Below, one piece after another: positions 37,636 to 46,508 of a stretch of 64,000 nt of DNA. Numbering within the stretch: the stretch's first letter is position 1; the number at the start of each line of letters is the position of its first letter. The stretch spans positions 62,001 to 126,000 of the forward strand of contig NZ_QXML01000008.1 in NCBI RefSeq assembly GCF_003583985.1. The letters run 5' to 3'. The translations under genes and the position numbers were made by a program. The notes beneath the pieces were generated by a model, which was not told the origin of the DNA, made no database searches, and saw only the letters and a program-made list of their open reading frames with translations. The stretch comes from Algoriphagus lacus. GTDB taxonomy: Bacteria; Bacteroidota; Bacteroidia; Cytophagales; Cyclobacteriaceae.

Positions 37636-37699
37636 CCTCACAGATTTCACAGATGGACACAGATTCATTTATCTGTGAAAATCTGTGTGATCTGTGAGG
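37636..37699. repeat. Palindromic CACAGAT element
   Basis: Left arm 37636-37654 and right arm 37681-37699 are 19-base imperfect inverted repeats (17 of 19 positions match). Inside, CACAGAT (37658-37664) and ATCTGTG (37671-37677) form a second 7-bp stem. The core CACAGAT or its complement occurs six times in 64 bases. It looks like an intergenic interspersed repeat of a type known in Bacteroidota genomes, not a terminator, as no T run follows. Confidence 0.7.
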
Positions 37700-37763
37700 A
37701 AAATATCCTTGTCTGTGCGTCCTCTGAGCCCCTATCTCCTGTTCGCAGGTCTGCTGTGGATCC

Positions 37764-40556
37764 TCAATCCCTCACGCAACGAAATCCCACCGTTGCATTT
37801 CGCTCAAAACCGGGACTGACCCGGAGCAGTTGTTGCCGATGAGTCAATTCCCTTGGACCGCCTTGCACATACCACCAACTGCCGGACGGCTTGAAATAGG
37901 ATCCACCTTTCAAAATGATGTAGCGGTGACTTCCGGAGTGGTATTCATCCTGGGTGAGTTGCCAGACCGAACCGACCAAATCCTCGATTCCCAGTGGATT
38001 GGCACCTTTGGGATAGCTACCGACCGCATCCATTCGCCCATTCCCTAAATTGACCAGGGTGGAGTCGATTCCCTCCAGATGCACAAAAGTCAACGTTTCG
38101 GTCACAGGTTCCAGCCTTCGGGTCACAGGCGTAGTTTGCTCCCAAGGCCATTCCTTTCCGCTTTGTCCGGCCTGAGCAGCAAACTGCCATTCGGCTTCGG
38201 TCGGTAATCTTTTTACAGCCCATCGGGCATAGGCTTGTGCATCTTCCAGGCTGACATAGACGACCGGAAAATTCTCCTGACCTGCCGGGATTTTACCGTT
38301 TTCCCAATGCTTCAGGAAATTTGCTGAGTCTATTGGAGCATACTTGGTTGACTTCAAAAAAGCCTCGAATTGGGCATTGGTCACGGGATGTTTGTCTATC
38401 CAAAAGGACTCGAATTGAAGGACTTTCCCTTCCTCCTGCTTGGGATAAGGAATAAAGGCATCTCCGCTTGTGGTTTTGAACTCGAAGGCTCCGGCGGTTA
38501 CTCGGACCATTCCTGCGGCAGTATCTTTCGCTATGGTTGTTTTTTCTGCGATTGAAATCCTCCTCGGAGTCCCGGGTTTGAGATAGACGATCGTCTCGTC
38601 CATCAGAATCCCATCTTCCAAAAACTGAATCACAAAATCCCCCTCATACCGCCCAAAATGCTCGGTAATTCCAATTCGCTGCTGCTTGGCGGAAAGGAGC
38701 AAAGGTGATTTGTCATAGGCTGGATGACCTGCCCAAACCCGAATTTCTCCGGTTGATTTTTTACTGTTCAGCTCAATAAAATCCCCGTCCAAACTAGCCT
38801 CCAGGATTACCGGAAATTGGGCGATACAGTCGACCGCACCTTCATTGTTGGTGCCGAGTTCGTAGATGGGAAATGATTCGGTCATCGCTTCGATCCACCA
38901 TTTGCCCTCTTTTTCGGTGGGTTCCACGAGTCGGTGATGCCACAGATCCACAAAGTGCGTTTCTTCCTTTGGCTCCACTTCGAAAAGCAATCCCTTGAAA
39001 CCTTGAGGACGGATGCTGTAAATGGTGTAAATCGTTTTTTCATCGCCTTTCCATTCATTTACCCAAAGGCTGTCGGTAGTGGTAGGAATCAAGGGAGTAA
39101 AGCCTCTGGCCGTGAAATTGAAGGTGTTTTCCCGCAGGATTCGGCTGGTTTTTCCCAAAAAGGCATATTGCTCCTCTACCCAGTCCGGCTGACCAGGAGC
39201 CATGATGTTGAGTTCGGTGCCGTAGCCGTTGAAAAAGGCCGTGGCGAATTCCCTTCGAATCTTTTCCTTAAATAATTCAGCTACCCGGAAGATGGCAAAT
39301 TCCGGTTTGATCAGCTTGTTCAGGTTGAGCATGGGCGGGTAGTAGAGCGCATTGTGCACCCTTCCGGAAACGATGGTCGGCATGGCCTTGGGAATCGCCA
39401 TCCCTTCGCTGTACATTACCACGCCCGGCTTGACCCGATCCGCTGCATCCTGAAATTCCCTTCCGGCTTCTGCTTTGGTATCCAGCACGACTCCATCTGC
39501 ATCCGTGGCCAGTATCAGATCATACAATCCTTCAAAATGGTTTTTGCTGTTGGTGCTTTCGTCCCAGGGATTGTAGCAAACAAAGAATTTCGTCCCCTTT
39601 GCCCGGCTCAAGGCTGCCTGGTTTTTCATTGCATCCAATCCTCCGGGAAGGTCCTTGAAGAGGTCAAACTGGTTTCGCTGATCCAGTCCGAGGGTCGGCC
39701 AAGTTGGCCAAATGCTGATCACTTCGTCTCCACCGTACAGCTTTTTGCCCCGCTCCAGAAAGTCCTGCAGCGTGTATTCTCCTTTCTCCAAATCGTAATA
39801 GAATTTGTCCCAGGCATACATCAAGTGCATCACATAGCTGTGACGGATCCACTTCAGATCTTCCCTCTCAAAAAGTGAATTGTCAAAATCCGTCAGATCG
39901 AAGAGCATTTTCTCCTGAAAAATCCGTGTCAACCCCGCCTGCCATTCCCCCGAATAACTTACCGCATAGAGATGGTAATTCACTTTTCCTCCCGGAAAAA
40001 GGACAGTTTCGAATCGTCTTCGCGTGCCGTTTTGGATGCTTTCGCGATCACGCCGGGTGAGGGCAGCGATCTTTTGGCCTTCCGAAAGCGTAAGTCCTGC
40101 ATAGCCCAATTCCCACGCATTGTCCGGAACAATCACATTCACCGGAATTCGATTGGGCAGGAAAAGATGGGTACGGGAAAGCGGATGTTTGCCTTGTCCC
40201 GTGATCAGCGCTTCCGTTCCTTCAAGGGAAAAAGGATGCACATTGTGCAGTTGGATGGTGTCTTGGGAGGTATTGGTGAAGGTGAGTATCCATTCCAGTT
40301 CCCCGTCGGGGCGAATCAGCTCTTTTAGAAATAAATCGATAGAAGGAGAAAGGTTGGTGCTTGAAAAATGTTCTTCATTTACCTGAAAGGAAATAATGGG
40401 CGTAGCTTCCTGGGGTTGGTAATCCTGTTGTCCGATACGAATCGAACGGAGTTGATTTTGGGGGTCAAGGGAAATTGATGAGACTGTTTTTTGGGCAAAA
40501 ACCAATTCAGAATTGAAATAAAAGAAGCAGAAAAAGAAGAATAAGGAGCGTTTCAT
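37764..40556 (-). CDS. Secreted glycosidase-like protein fused to a SUMF1/FGE-like domain
   Basis: A 930-residue exported protein: signal peptide 1-21 (five F residues in its core); a beta-sandwich-like part to about 225; a TIM-barrel-like part at about 230-480 resembling alpha-galactosidase-type glycosidases (V-I-S-I-W-P-T-W-P near 275; D-G-V-V-L-D-T-K near 353; Y-S-E-G-M near 379, acidic residues in the right places); a beta-rich domain; and a formylglycine-generating-enzyme-like (SUMF1) domain from about 680 to the end, with G-A-F-E-F, D-K-H-P-V-T-N-A-Q-F, R-L-P-T-E-A-E-W, L-K-G-G-S-Y-F and G-F-R-C-V-R-D. FGE folds in exported Bacteroidota proteins often bind rather than oxidise. The glycosidase label is tentative. 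Confidence 0.82.
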   Translation of the reverse strand: MKRSLFFFFCFFYFNSELVFAQKTVSSISLDPQNQLRSIRIGQQDYQPQEATPIISFQVNEEHFSSTNLSPSIDLFLKELIRPDGELEWILTFTNTSQDTIQLHNVHPFSLEGTEALITGQGKHPLSRTHLFLPNRIPVNVIVPDNAWELGYAGLTLSEGQKIAALTRRDRESIQNGTRRRFETVLFPGGKVNYHLYAVSYSGEWQAGLTRIFQEKMLFDLTDFDNSLFEREDLKWIRHSYVMHLMYAWDKFYYDLEKGEYTLQDFLERGKKLYGGDEVISIWPTWPTLGLDQRNQFDLFKDLPGGLDAMKNQAALSRAKGTKFFVCYNPWDESTNSKNHFEGLYDLILATDADGVVLDTKAEAGREFQDAADRVKPGVVMYSEGMAIPKAMPTIVSGRVHNALYYPPMLNLNKLIKPEFAIFRVAELFKEKIRREFATAFFNGYGTELNIMAPGQPDWVEEQYAFLGKTSRILRENTFNFTARGFTPLIPTTTDSLWVNEWKGDEKTIYTIYSIRPQGFKGLLFEVEPKEETHFVDLWHHRLVEPTEKEGKWWIEAMTESFPIYELGTNNEGAVDCIAQFPVILEASLDGDFIELNSKKSTGEIRVWAGHPAYDKSPLLLSAKQQRIGITEHFGRYEGDFVIQFLEDGILMDETIVYLKPGTPRRISIAEKTTIAKDTAAGMVRVTAGAFEFKTTSGDAFIPYPKQEEGKVLQFESFWIDKHPVTNAQFEAFLKSTKYAPIDSANFLKHWENGKIPAGQENFPVVYVSLEDAQAYARWAVKRLPTEAEWQFAAQAGQSGKEWPWEQTTPVTRRLEPVTETLTFVHLEGIDSTLVNLGNGRMDAVGSYPKGANPLGIEDLVGSVWQLTQDEYHSGSHRYIILKGGSYFKPSGSWWYVQGGPRELTHRQQLLRVSPGFERNATVGFRCVRD

Positions 40557-40616
40557 GAGAGGCTGAGGTTCAAAGCCAAGTTAGAAAAAGTCCCTCTTAA
40601 TCAGAAAATCATTATT

Positions 40617-42149
40617 TCAGCGGGAGCCTTCCCACACCTTTTTCTCCTCTGCGATTTCTTCGTTCAATACTGCATTAATATCCGCTTTTGCTTTCCGAAG
40701 GAAGTGAACAGTGGTACCTTTTTCCCGGGCGAGCGGATGGGTGATTTTTCCGATTTCCCGGTATTCCTCAAAAAAGCCGGTTTCCCGATCTGTGATCTGT
40801 TCGTCTTTTTCCCAGACGAGAATCAGGTTATCCACTTTTTCCCTCAGATCAAACCAATACAGGTAATCGGCATTCATGGTCAGGGCTTCCAATTCCGGGA
40901 TGTTGGAGTAGTAATTGATCGCTCCCGCCTGCCCGTAATTGTCGCAGATGATCAGCGTCCGTCCATCCTTGGGCATCAGATAATAGGCCGAGTCTACCAA
41001 GTGTGCCAGTTCACTCCAGCCTAGCATGTCGGCAAAATCCTGAGGGATGGGGTGTTCTTTTCCGTCTTCCCAGCGGTTGAGACCCAGTTTGGAATATGCC
41101 GGTGGGTTTTCCTGGATTCTTTGAGGTGAATAAAAGGGATGAATCAATGGCAAGGCGGGAAGAAAAAGCGCCGGAGGAAGGATCAGGGCCAGGGGCTTTA
41201 GTTTCCTTTTCCAGCCTATTTCCAAAAAATCAGCAACCCAAACGGCTCCAAATCCCAGCAAAACCGGGTAAAGCCCGATGGCATAGTAGCCTTTGGATTG
41301 GAAGTAGGTGAGGATAGCGAGGGTGAAGCCGAAAGTCCAGAAGATAAACCGGAATTGGTTAAACCGGGGAAAAGCCAACAAGGCGACAAGACCGGGAACC
41401 CAGATAAAGAGGGAAGGGTAAAAAAACAGGATTTGCTCGTTCAGAAAGCCCAAACGGCTGTTGTTGACCAGTTGGTACTTGCTCAGCAAACTCATGTGCG
41501 CCATCACCGGAAAGCCGTTTTGCCATTGCCAAATCAGATTGGGAGTGACCAAGGCCAAGCCAAGCAGAAGTGAAAAATAGAGGTGCTTGTTAAGGAAAAT
41601 GCTTCGTTTAGGGGTAGCCAGCAAGGCCAGAAAAAGTCCCAATGCCAAAAATACGATCGAGTATTTGTTCAGAAACCCAAGCGCAAAACTAATCCCCAGC
41701 AGGTAAATCCATTGGGAATAGTTGGTTTGGAAAAAGCGGACAGCGGTGTAAAAGACCAAAGTCCAAGCCAGGATATCAATGGAATTGGGCTGAAAAAGGA
41801 TATTCAGGCGAAGCAGGGCTGAGAAAAGCAAGGCAATGGCAGCGAGGCTTTGGGCGAAGAGGTTACCGCCCAATCGTTTGACCAAATCCCAAACCACCCA
41901 GAGGGTAAGCACTCCAACCAGTGCCGGGAAAAAACGCACCCAAAACTCGGAATTACCCAATCCCCGGATCAACACGGAAATCCAGGAAGTCAGGGGAGGA
42001 ACAGACAAATACCCCCAAGCCAGGTGATCGGCCTGATCCAAATGCAAAAACTCATCCCGCTGAAGCTCAAAGTCCGGATGCACGACAAGGTATTGGAAGG
42101 CAAACTTTAGGAGGATGAAGAGCAAAAGTAGGGATCGGGATTTATTCAT
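40617..42149 (-). CDS. GT39-type (ArnT-like) membrane glycosyltransferase
   Basis: From the ATG at 42147-42149 the product is 510 residues; an in-frame TTG 15 bases earlier is not needed. It has about ten membrane helices. After the first helix, D-F-E-L-Q-R-D-E-F-L-H-L-D-Q-A-D near residue 27 contains the D-E pair of the first periplasmic loop that is catalytic in GT-C enzymes of the GT39/ArnT/PMT family, and P-P-L-T-S-W near 52 is also typical. A periplasmic soluble domain follows the last helix. It should move a sugar from a polyprenyl-phosphate donor to a lipid or protein on the periplasmic side. It lies 110 bases downstream of the NtrB-like kinase gene. Confidence 0.87.
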   Translation of the reverse strand: MNKSRSLLLLFILLKFAFQYLVVHPDFELQRDEFLHLDQADHLAWGYLSVPPLTSWISVLIRGLGNSEFWVRFFPALVGVLTLWVVWDLVKRLGGNLFAQSLAAIALLFSALLRLNILFQPNSIDILAWTLVFYTAVRFFQTNYSQWIYLLGISFALGFLNKYSIVFLALGLFLALLATPKRSIFLNKHLYFSLLLGLALVTPNLIWQWQNGFPVMAHMSLLSKYQLVNNSRLGFLNEQILFFYPSLFIWVPGLVALLAFPRFNQFRFIFWTFGFTLAILTYFQSKGYYAIGLYPVLLGFGAVWVADFLEIGWKRKLKPLALILPPALFLPALPLIHPFYSPQRIQENPPAYSKLGLNRWEDGKEHPIPQDFADMLGWSELAHLVDSAYYLMPKDGRTLIICDNYGQAGAINYYSNIPELEALTMNADYLYWFDLREKVDNLILVWEKDEQITDRETGFFEEYREIGKITHPLAREKGTTVHFLRKAKADINAVLNEEIAEEKKVWEGSR

Positions 42150-42259
42150 CTTTGCAATTCTCAAATCATGTGAATCGTTGGATTTTCAATTTAAAAGCTT
42201 CAAACAAAACTAATCATCCCACTCCCTTCGCCAATCCACAGAGGACTGCCTACTTCCGC

Positions 42260-43603
42260 TTACCCATTAAAAATCAACTTAAACGTCGTGCCTTCCCCGA
42301 GTTTGGAGCGGACTTGGATATTGCCTTTGTGGCGACGCATGATCTGTTTGGAGATGCTGAGCCCGATGCCGGATCCTTTCTTTTTTGTGGTGAAGAAGGG
42401 GATGAAAATCTTGCCCAAAGCTTCTTCTTCGATGCCTTTGCCAGTATCGGAGACCTCCAGAATGATCTTTCCCGCCTCGTCGATATAGGCACGTAGGGTA
42501 ATCGTTTTTACCTCGGAATCCTCCAAAGCCTGAATAGCATTTTGAAGGAGATTGATCAGGACCTGCTCGATCTGGTTTTGATCTCCAAAAAGGATCAGCT
42601 CATTGGGGTTCAATACCTTTTTCAGGGTAATTCCCTGTGCTTCCAGCTGATTTTGAAGCAAAATTTCCAATTGGTCGAAAAGTCTGGAAATCCCGATGCT
42701 GCCAAACTTGGGAGCGGGGATATGTGCCAGACTGCGGAACTCAGACACAAAGCTGATCAATCCTTCGCTTCGCTTTTCGATCGTACTGATGCCCATCATG
42801 CAGTCCTCCATATCCGAAGGATTTAGCGGTTCGTTGTGCTCTATCTTGTCCTCCAGCTCGTTTTTGAGCGTGCCGGCAAGGGAAGAAATCGGAGCGATGG
42901 AGTTCATGATCTCGTGCGTGAGGATCTTGACCAGATTCTGCCAGGCTTCCATTTCCTTTTCTTCGAGTTCGGATTGGATGTTTTGAAGGGACACCAGCTT
43001 AAATCGCTCTCCGCGCATGAGCAGCTCGATCACATAGACGGAAAGCTGCATGATGCCATCGGGATGGGCGATTTTGATGAGTTCGCTGCCACCGGTTCGT
43101 AGGTTTTGGATGGCGAGGTGGAGTTCCTTGTTGATGCCCTCGATCTCGGAAATGTTTTTGAGCTCATCCACATTCAGGATTCGTTTGGCAGCTACGTTGA
43201 GGATTTGGATTTCCCCGTTCTCCCCAAAGGTGATCAGTCCGATGCTCAGGTGCTTGAAGACTGAGCGGAAATATTGGAAGTTGGCCTCTTTCTCGGCTTG
43301 ATCTTCTTTCAGCTTCGCCAAAATTGCATTGAACTCAATGTGCAAGTCGTCTGTCTCCGTCCCGTCAAACTTGACTGGATAGAGCTGGGTGTACTTGTCC
43401 TGCTTGATGTTGTCGAGGAAAAGGCGGACTTTTTTGAAGGAGCTTTCGGAGTAACGGATCAGAAAAATAATCTGAAAGATCACCAAAATCAGGAATAGGG
43501 AGATCATAAAGACTCCCCAGGAATCAATGATCCCGTAAGAAAGCAAAAAAAGTGATGCTGCTACCAGAGCAATCCGGCCCAGCAATCCTACCCTATAATC
43601 CAT
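42260..43603 (-). CDS. NtrB-like sensor histidine kinase
   Basis: A 447-residue membrane kinase: two N-terminal helices at about 7-27 and 30-49 with almost no periplasmic loop, a HAMP/linker, a PAS-like domain at about 110-210, then H230 in L-T-H-E-I-M-N-S-I-A-P (the NtrB/NtrY-type H box), and a HATPase_c domain with N-L-L-Q-N-A-I-Q-A-L, D-T-G-K-G-I, F-F-T-T-K-K and G-S-G-I-G-L-S. It overlaps the response regulator gene by 11 bases (43593-43603), so the pair is translationally coupled. Short periplasmic region implies it senses a signal within the membrane or cytoplasm. Confidence 0.94.
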   Translation of the reverse strand: MDYRVGLLGRIALVAASLFLLSYGIIDSWGVFMISLFLILVIFQIIFLIRYSESSFKKVRLFLDNIKQDKYTQLYPVKFDGTETDDLHIEFNAILAKLKEDQAEKEANFQYFRSVFKHLSIGLITFGENGEIQILNVAAKRILNVDELKNISEIEGINKELHLAIQNLRTGGSELIKIAHPDGIMQLSVYVIELLMRGERFKLVSLQNIQSELEEKEMEAWQNLVKILTHEIMNSIAPISSLAGTLKNELEDKIEHNEPLNPSDMEDCMMGISTIEKRSEGLISFVSEFRSLAHIPAPKFGSIGISRLFDQLEILLQNQLEAQGITLKKVLNPNELILFGDQNQIEQVLINLLQNAIQALEDSEVKTITLRAYIDEAGKIILEVSDTGKGIEEEALGKIFIPFFTTKKKGSGIGLSISKQIMRRHKGNIQVRSKLGEGTTFKLIFNG

Positions 43604-44975
43604 ATTTTTCTAATCTTCGGTAAAGCGAAGCCCGGGTCAAGCCAAGTTCCTTTGCCGCTTTGGAGATGTTACCGCCGTTTTTGTCAATGGCCCGCTGAAT
43701 GGTACTGCGCTCCATGTCATCGAGATTGAGGGTGACAGCAGCAGGGACTTTTTCAGAAGCAGGTTTTGCCGACAGGAAAAAGAAATCGCGGGTGTCCAGT
43801 TCATTCCCTTCGGCCATGATGATTGCCCGCTCTATGGCGTGCTGGAGTTCGCGAATATTTCCCGGCCATTGATAGCGCTGGAGTAATTCCATGGCCGCCG
43901 GTTTGAACCCAGTGAAGTTCTTGCGGTATTTTTGGGAATATTGTTTCAGAAAATGATTGGCCAAAGTCGGAATATCGTCCTGTCTTTCGCGTAGCGGAGG
44001 TAGAAAGATTTCCACCGTATTGATCCGGTAAAGTAAGTCCTGACGGAAAGTGTGGTCTTGCACCATTTCATGCACAGGCATGTTGGTGGCACAAATTAGA
44101 CGAATATCCACCGGAATCGCTTTGTTGGTGCCGATCCGCGTGACTTCTCTTTTTTGCAAAACCGTCAACAACTTGGATTGTAGCGGCATCGACAGGTTTC
44201 CGATTTCATCGAGAAACAACGTGCCTTTGTCGGCCACTTCAAAACGGCCTGCGCGGTCGTCTTTGGCGTCTGTAAAAGCTCCCCGCTTATGTCCAAACAG
44301 CTCTGACTCAAAAAGTGTCTCGGTGATCGCCCCCATGTCAACCCCAACAAAAATCTCATCCTTACGGAGAGATCGGTCGTGGATCGCTCGCGCGATGAGT
44401 TCCTTACCCGTTCCGTTTTCTCCCAAAATCAATACGTTTGCATCTGTTTGGGCTACCTTGTCGATGATGGAGAAGATATTTTTCATAGAAGCAGAAGCTC
44501 CGATAATGTCGGCATATGGCTTTTTCAGATCCGTCTGAAGCTGCTTTTGCTTTTTCTGGAGCTTGTCTACTTCGTTGTAGCTTTCTTTGAGTTTGACCGC
44601 AGAGTGGAGGGTGGCCAGGAGCTTTTCGTTTTGCCAAGGCTTAAGGATAAAGTCGGTTGCGCCTTCCTTGAGGGCCTGAACGGCCATTTCCACGTCACCA
44701 AAAGCCGTGATTAGGATGACCACTGCTTTGGGATCGATTTCCTTAATCTGACTAAGCCAATAGAATCCCTCTTTTCCGGAAGTGGTATCCTCACGGAAAT
44801 TCATGTCCAAGAGAATCACATCAAAGCTGTTGTTATTGATCAGAAAAGGGATTCTCCTGGGATCTTTTTCAATAATAACCTCTTTGGCATGCTTCTTCAA
44901 AAGCATTTTGGCGGCGAAGAGCAAGTCTTCGTTGTCGTCGATGATGAGGATTTTGCCTAATGTCTGAACTTCCAT
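43593..44975 (-). CDS. NtrC-family sigma-54-dependent response regulator
   Basis: A 460-residue activator. Receiver domain: D13-D14, phosphorylated D57 in L-L-D-M-N-F, T90 and K112 (L-K-P). Linker coiled coil at 130-150. AAA+ domain: Walker A G-E-N-G-T-G-K-E at 185-192; the sigma-54 contact loop reads G-A-F-T-D-A at 232-237 (usual form G-A-F-T-G-A); Walker B L-F-L-D-E-I-G-N at 253-260. A Fis-type helix-turn-helix ends the protein (N-I-S-K-A-A-K-E-L-G-L near 436). It should activate sigma-54 promoters in response to the overlapped kinase. The divergent gap upstream holds a possible -24 element and TGTCCG half-sites. Confidence 0.95.
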   Translation of the reverse strand: MEVQTLGKILIIDDNEDLLFAAKMLLKKHAKEVIIEKDPRRIPFLINNNSFDVILLDMNFREDTTSGKEGFYWLSQIKEIDPKAVVILITAFGDVEMAVQALKEGATDFILKPWQNEKLLATLHSAVKLKESYNEVDKLQKKQKQLQTDLKKPYADIIGASASMKNIFSIIDKVAQTDANVLILGENGTGKELIARAIHDRSLRKDEIFVGVDMGAITETLFESELFGHKRGAFTDAKDDRAGRFEVADKGTLFLDEIGNLSMPLQSKLLTVLQKREVTRIGTNKAIPVDIRLICATNMPVHEMVQDHTFRQDLLYRINTVEIFLPPLRERQDDIPTLANHFLKQYSQKYRKNFTGFKPAAMELLQRYQWPGNIRELQHAIERAIIMAEGNELDTRDFFFLSAKPASEKVPAAVTLNLDDMERSTIQRAIDKNGGNISKAAKELGLTRASLYRRLEKYGL

Positions 44976-44987
44976 GGTTGCTTGTTT

Positions 44988-45015
44988 TGCCTTTACAGGG
45001 GGAAAATGATGCCAA
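44988..45015 (-). promoter_or_regulatory. Possible sigma-54 promoter of the response regulator gene
   Basis: On the minus strand TTGGCATC (complement at 45008-45015) matches the -24 element TTGGCACG at six of eight bases, and transcription would then begin near 44988, 13 bases before the ATG. The -12 part (TCCCC) is poor, so this is a weak call. Confidence 0.28.
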
Positions 45016-45055
45016 GTACAAATAAGGGGTTTTGGGACGGATTTTCATGAAAAAG

Positions 45056-45114
45056 TGTCCGATTTTGTACGAAAATATACTGTTTTCGGACATAACTGTC
45101 CGGTTGGGTGTCCG
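45056..45114. promoter_or_regulatory. Cluster of TGTCCG half-sites with a perfect palindrome
   Basis: TGTCCG occurs at 45056-45061, 45097-45102 and 45109-45114, and its complement CGGACA at 45087-45092. The central pair makes a perfect palindrome, CGGACA-N4-TGTCCG (45087-45102). The cluster lies about 70-130 bases before the response regulator gene, where an upstream activator site would sit, and overlaps the spacer of the divergent FKBP promoter. Binding by the NtrC-like protein is inference. Confidence 0.55.
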
Positions 45115-45140
45115 ATTTTTAATCCCTACCTTTGCTGTTC
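45104..45140 (+). promoter_or_regulatory. Bacteroidota-type promoter of the FKBP gene
   Basis: TTG at 45104-45106, a 20-base spacer, then TACCTTTG at 45127-45134. The start codon follows at 45157. One TGTCCG half-site lies between the two boxes. Confidence 0.68.
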
Positions 45141-45156
45141 ACTAATTTGAAAACTC

Positions 45157-45582
45157 ATGCAAGCAAAAAAAGGGGATGCGGTCAAGGTTCATTATACAGG
45201 AAGACTGGATGATGGAAGCGTATTTGACAGCTCAGAATCCCGACAACCGCTGGGCTTCACGCTTGGCGATGGAAATATGATTAAAGGGTTTGACGCTGCC
45301 GTATATGGTATGGTCATAGGAGATAAAAAAACGGTAGTAATTCCTGCAGTGGAAGCCTATGGCGAGCGCAGAGAAGATATGATGATCGATGTGCCACGTA
45401 CTCAGGTGCCACCTCACATTCAGCCGGAAATCGGCTTGGAACTGGTTCTTGAGGGAGGCGGAGGACAGCCGATGCCGGTGGTGATCATTCATGTGGACGA
45501 CGAAAAAATCATCCTCGATGCCAATCATCAGCTGGCTGGAAAGGACTTGATCTTTGATATTGAATTGGTTGCAATCAATTGA
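45157..45582 (+). CDS. FKBP-type peptidyl-prolyl isomerase, SlyD-like
   Basis: A 141-residue cytoplasmic protein. K-V-H-Y-T-G-R-L-D-D-G-S-V-F-D-S-S at 10-26 opens the FKBP domain; G-M-V-I-G-D-K-K-T-V near 51-60 and E-A-Y-G-E-R near 67 complete it, with the flap or IF domain inserted after residue 70, as in SlyD. It lacks the histidine-rich metal tail of E. coli SlyD. It should catalyse proline cis-trans isomerisation and act as a folding helper. It is divergent from the sigma-54 regulator gene across a region with shared operator-like sites. Confidence 0.94.
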   Translation: MQAKKGDAVKVHYTGRLDDGSVFDSSESRQPLGFTLGDGNMIKGFDAAVYGMVIGDKKTVVIPAVEAYGERREDMMIDVPRTQVPPHIQPEIGLELVLEGGGGQPMPVVIIHVDDEKIILDANHQLAGKDLIFDIELVAIN

Positions 45583-45602
45583 TTGAAACTTGAAATAACA
45601 TA

Positions 45603-45634
45603 AAACCGACTGGGGAAACTTAGTCGGTTTTTTT
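45603..45634. terminator. Terminator after the FKBP gene
   Basis: AAACCGACT (45603-45611) pairs with AGTCGGTTT (45622-45630) around a 10-base loop and runs into seven T residues. It can also serve the convergent gene at 45678-46508, since the minus strand has a short T run. Confidence 0.84.
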
Positions 45635-45677
45635 GTTGCCGACTTGATGGGGTCAAGTCTTCCAAGAGCCAAAAGAA

Positions 45678-46508
45678 TTACTTAAGTTCCTTCAATTCTT
45701 TAGGAAGCGAGTATACCTTAACCAGGTCCTTTTCCCCAAAGACGATTATTTCCCTTCCGATTTGGACCAATTTGGAGTTTGGCGATGGGAGTGGACCGAG
45801 GTCAAACTTGGTCTTGGAAGTTAATTCATACATTTTTAGTGTTCCATCTTCGGTCCAAAACAAGCGTTCGTTGAAAAAACACAATCGCTGATCCAGCTTC
45901 AAATCCACTTTTTGAAGGAAATTCCCCTGATTGTCAAAAATGAAAATTCCGCTTTGGGGTACATTCATAAAAAGCCGGTTTTTAAATTCCCGGATTTCAG
46001 AGACGGATAGATTTTCAGAATCAAGGATCAGATTGAGCGGTTGGGTCTGAAGGACCAGATTTCGCTGATAATCCAGGCTTTTAAGCGACAGATCCGATTC
46101 ATCCCACACCCAGATCACATTGTTGTTTCCGAGGGTAGCCGCCTTGGGGAGAATGATATCATTCAGGACAAAGCTGTTTTCTGCCAATGGATTCAGAAAG
46201 CGATCCAGAATACGGTATTCTTGCAAGTCGGAAGAAAAGCTGAAAATATTCACCGTCCAGGAGGCTTCGAGTTGATGAAGTCTTCCCTGCCGGGTTGGAG
46301 AGAAAAGATTGAGTTGCTTTCCGTTTTGATCAAATAGGTAAATGTCTCCTGAAGTGGTACTGGCAAATATCTGATCCCGGGTGTCAATCGAAATGAGGTC
46401 CAGATTTTTCACTTGGATTTCGCCCAATGGTTTTTCCAATCCGAGTTGGTTCTGAGCTGCAACACCCGAGCAAACCAAAACAAAAAGAAATACCAGAAAA
46501 CGCTTCAT
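45678..46508 (-). CDS. Secreted propeller-like protein of unknown function
   Basis: A 276-residue exported protein: signal peptide 1-18 (ending V-A-A-Q). The rest is a series of beta strands with repeated D-x-x-G-x-x and F-D-N-Q-G-N-F-L-Q-K-V-type units, like a small beta-propeller. No catalytic motif. The ATG overlaps the stop of lpxH by four bases, so it is co-transcribed and translationally coupled with lpxH. An envelope role is a guess from that link. Confidence 0.78.
   Translation of the reverse strand: MKRFLVFLFVLVCSGVAAQNQLGLEKPLGEIQVKNLDLISIDTRDQIFASTTSGDIYLFDQNGKQLNLFSPTRQGRLHQLEASWTVNIFSFSSDLQEYRILDRFLNPLAENSFVLNDIILPKAATLGNNNVIWVWDESDLSLKSLDYQRNLVLQTQPLNLILDSENLSVSEIREFKNRLFMNVPQSGIFIFDNQGNFLQKVDLKLDQRLCFFNERLFWTEDGTLKMYELTSKTKFDLGPLPSPNSKLVQIGREIIVFGEKDLVKVYSLPKELKELK

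Noticed and set aside
41298..42118. Several plus-strand frames rich in Q, K and P opposite the GT39 gene
   Set aside because: They lie antisense to a well-supported multi-helix membrane protein; their composition is the expected image of hydrophobic codons.
44264..44282. GAFTDA in place of GAFTGA in the sigma-54 activator
   Set aside because: This substitution is familiar in NtrC-like regulators, so it is noted but not claimed as novel.
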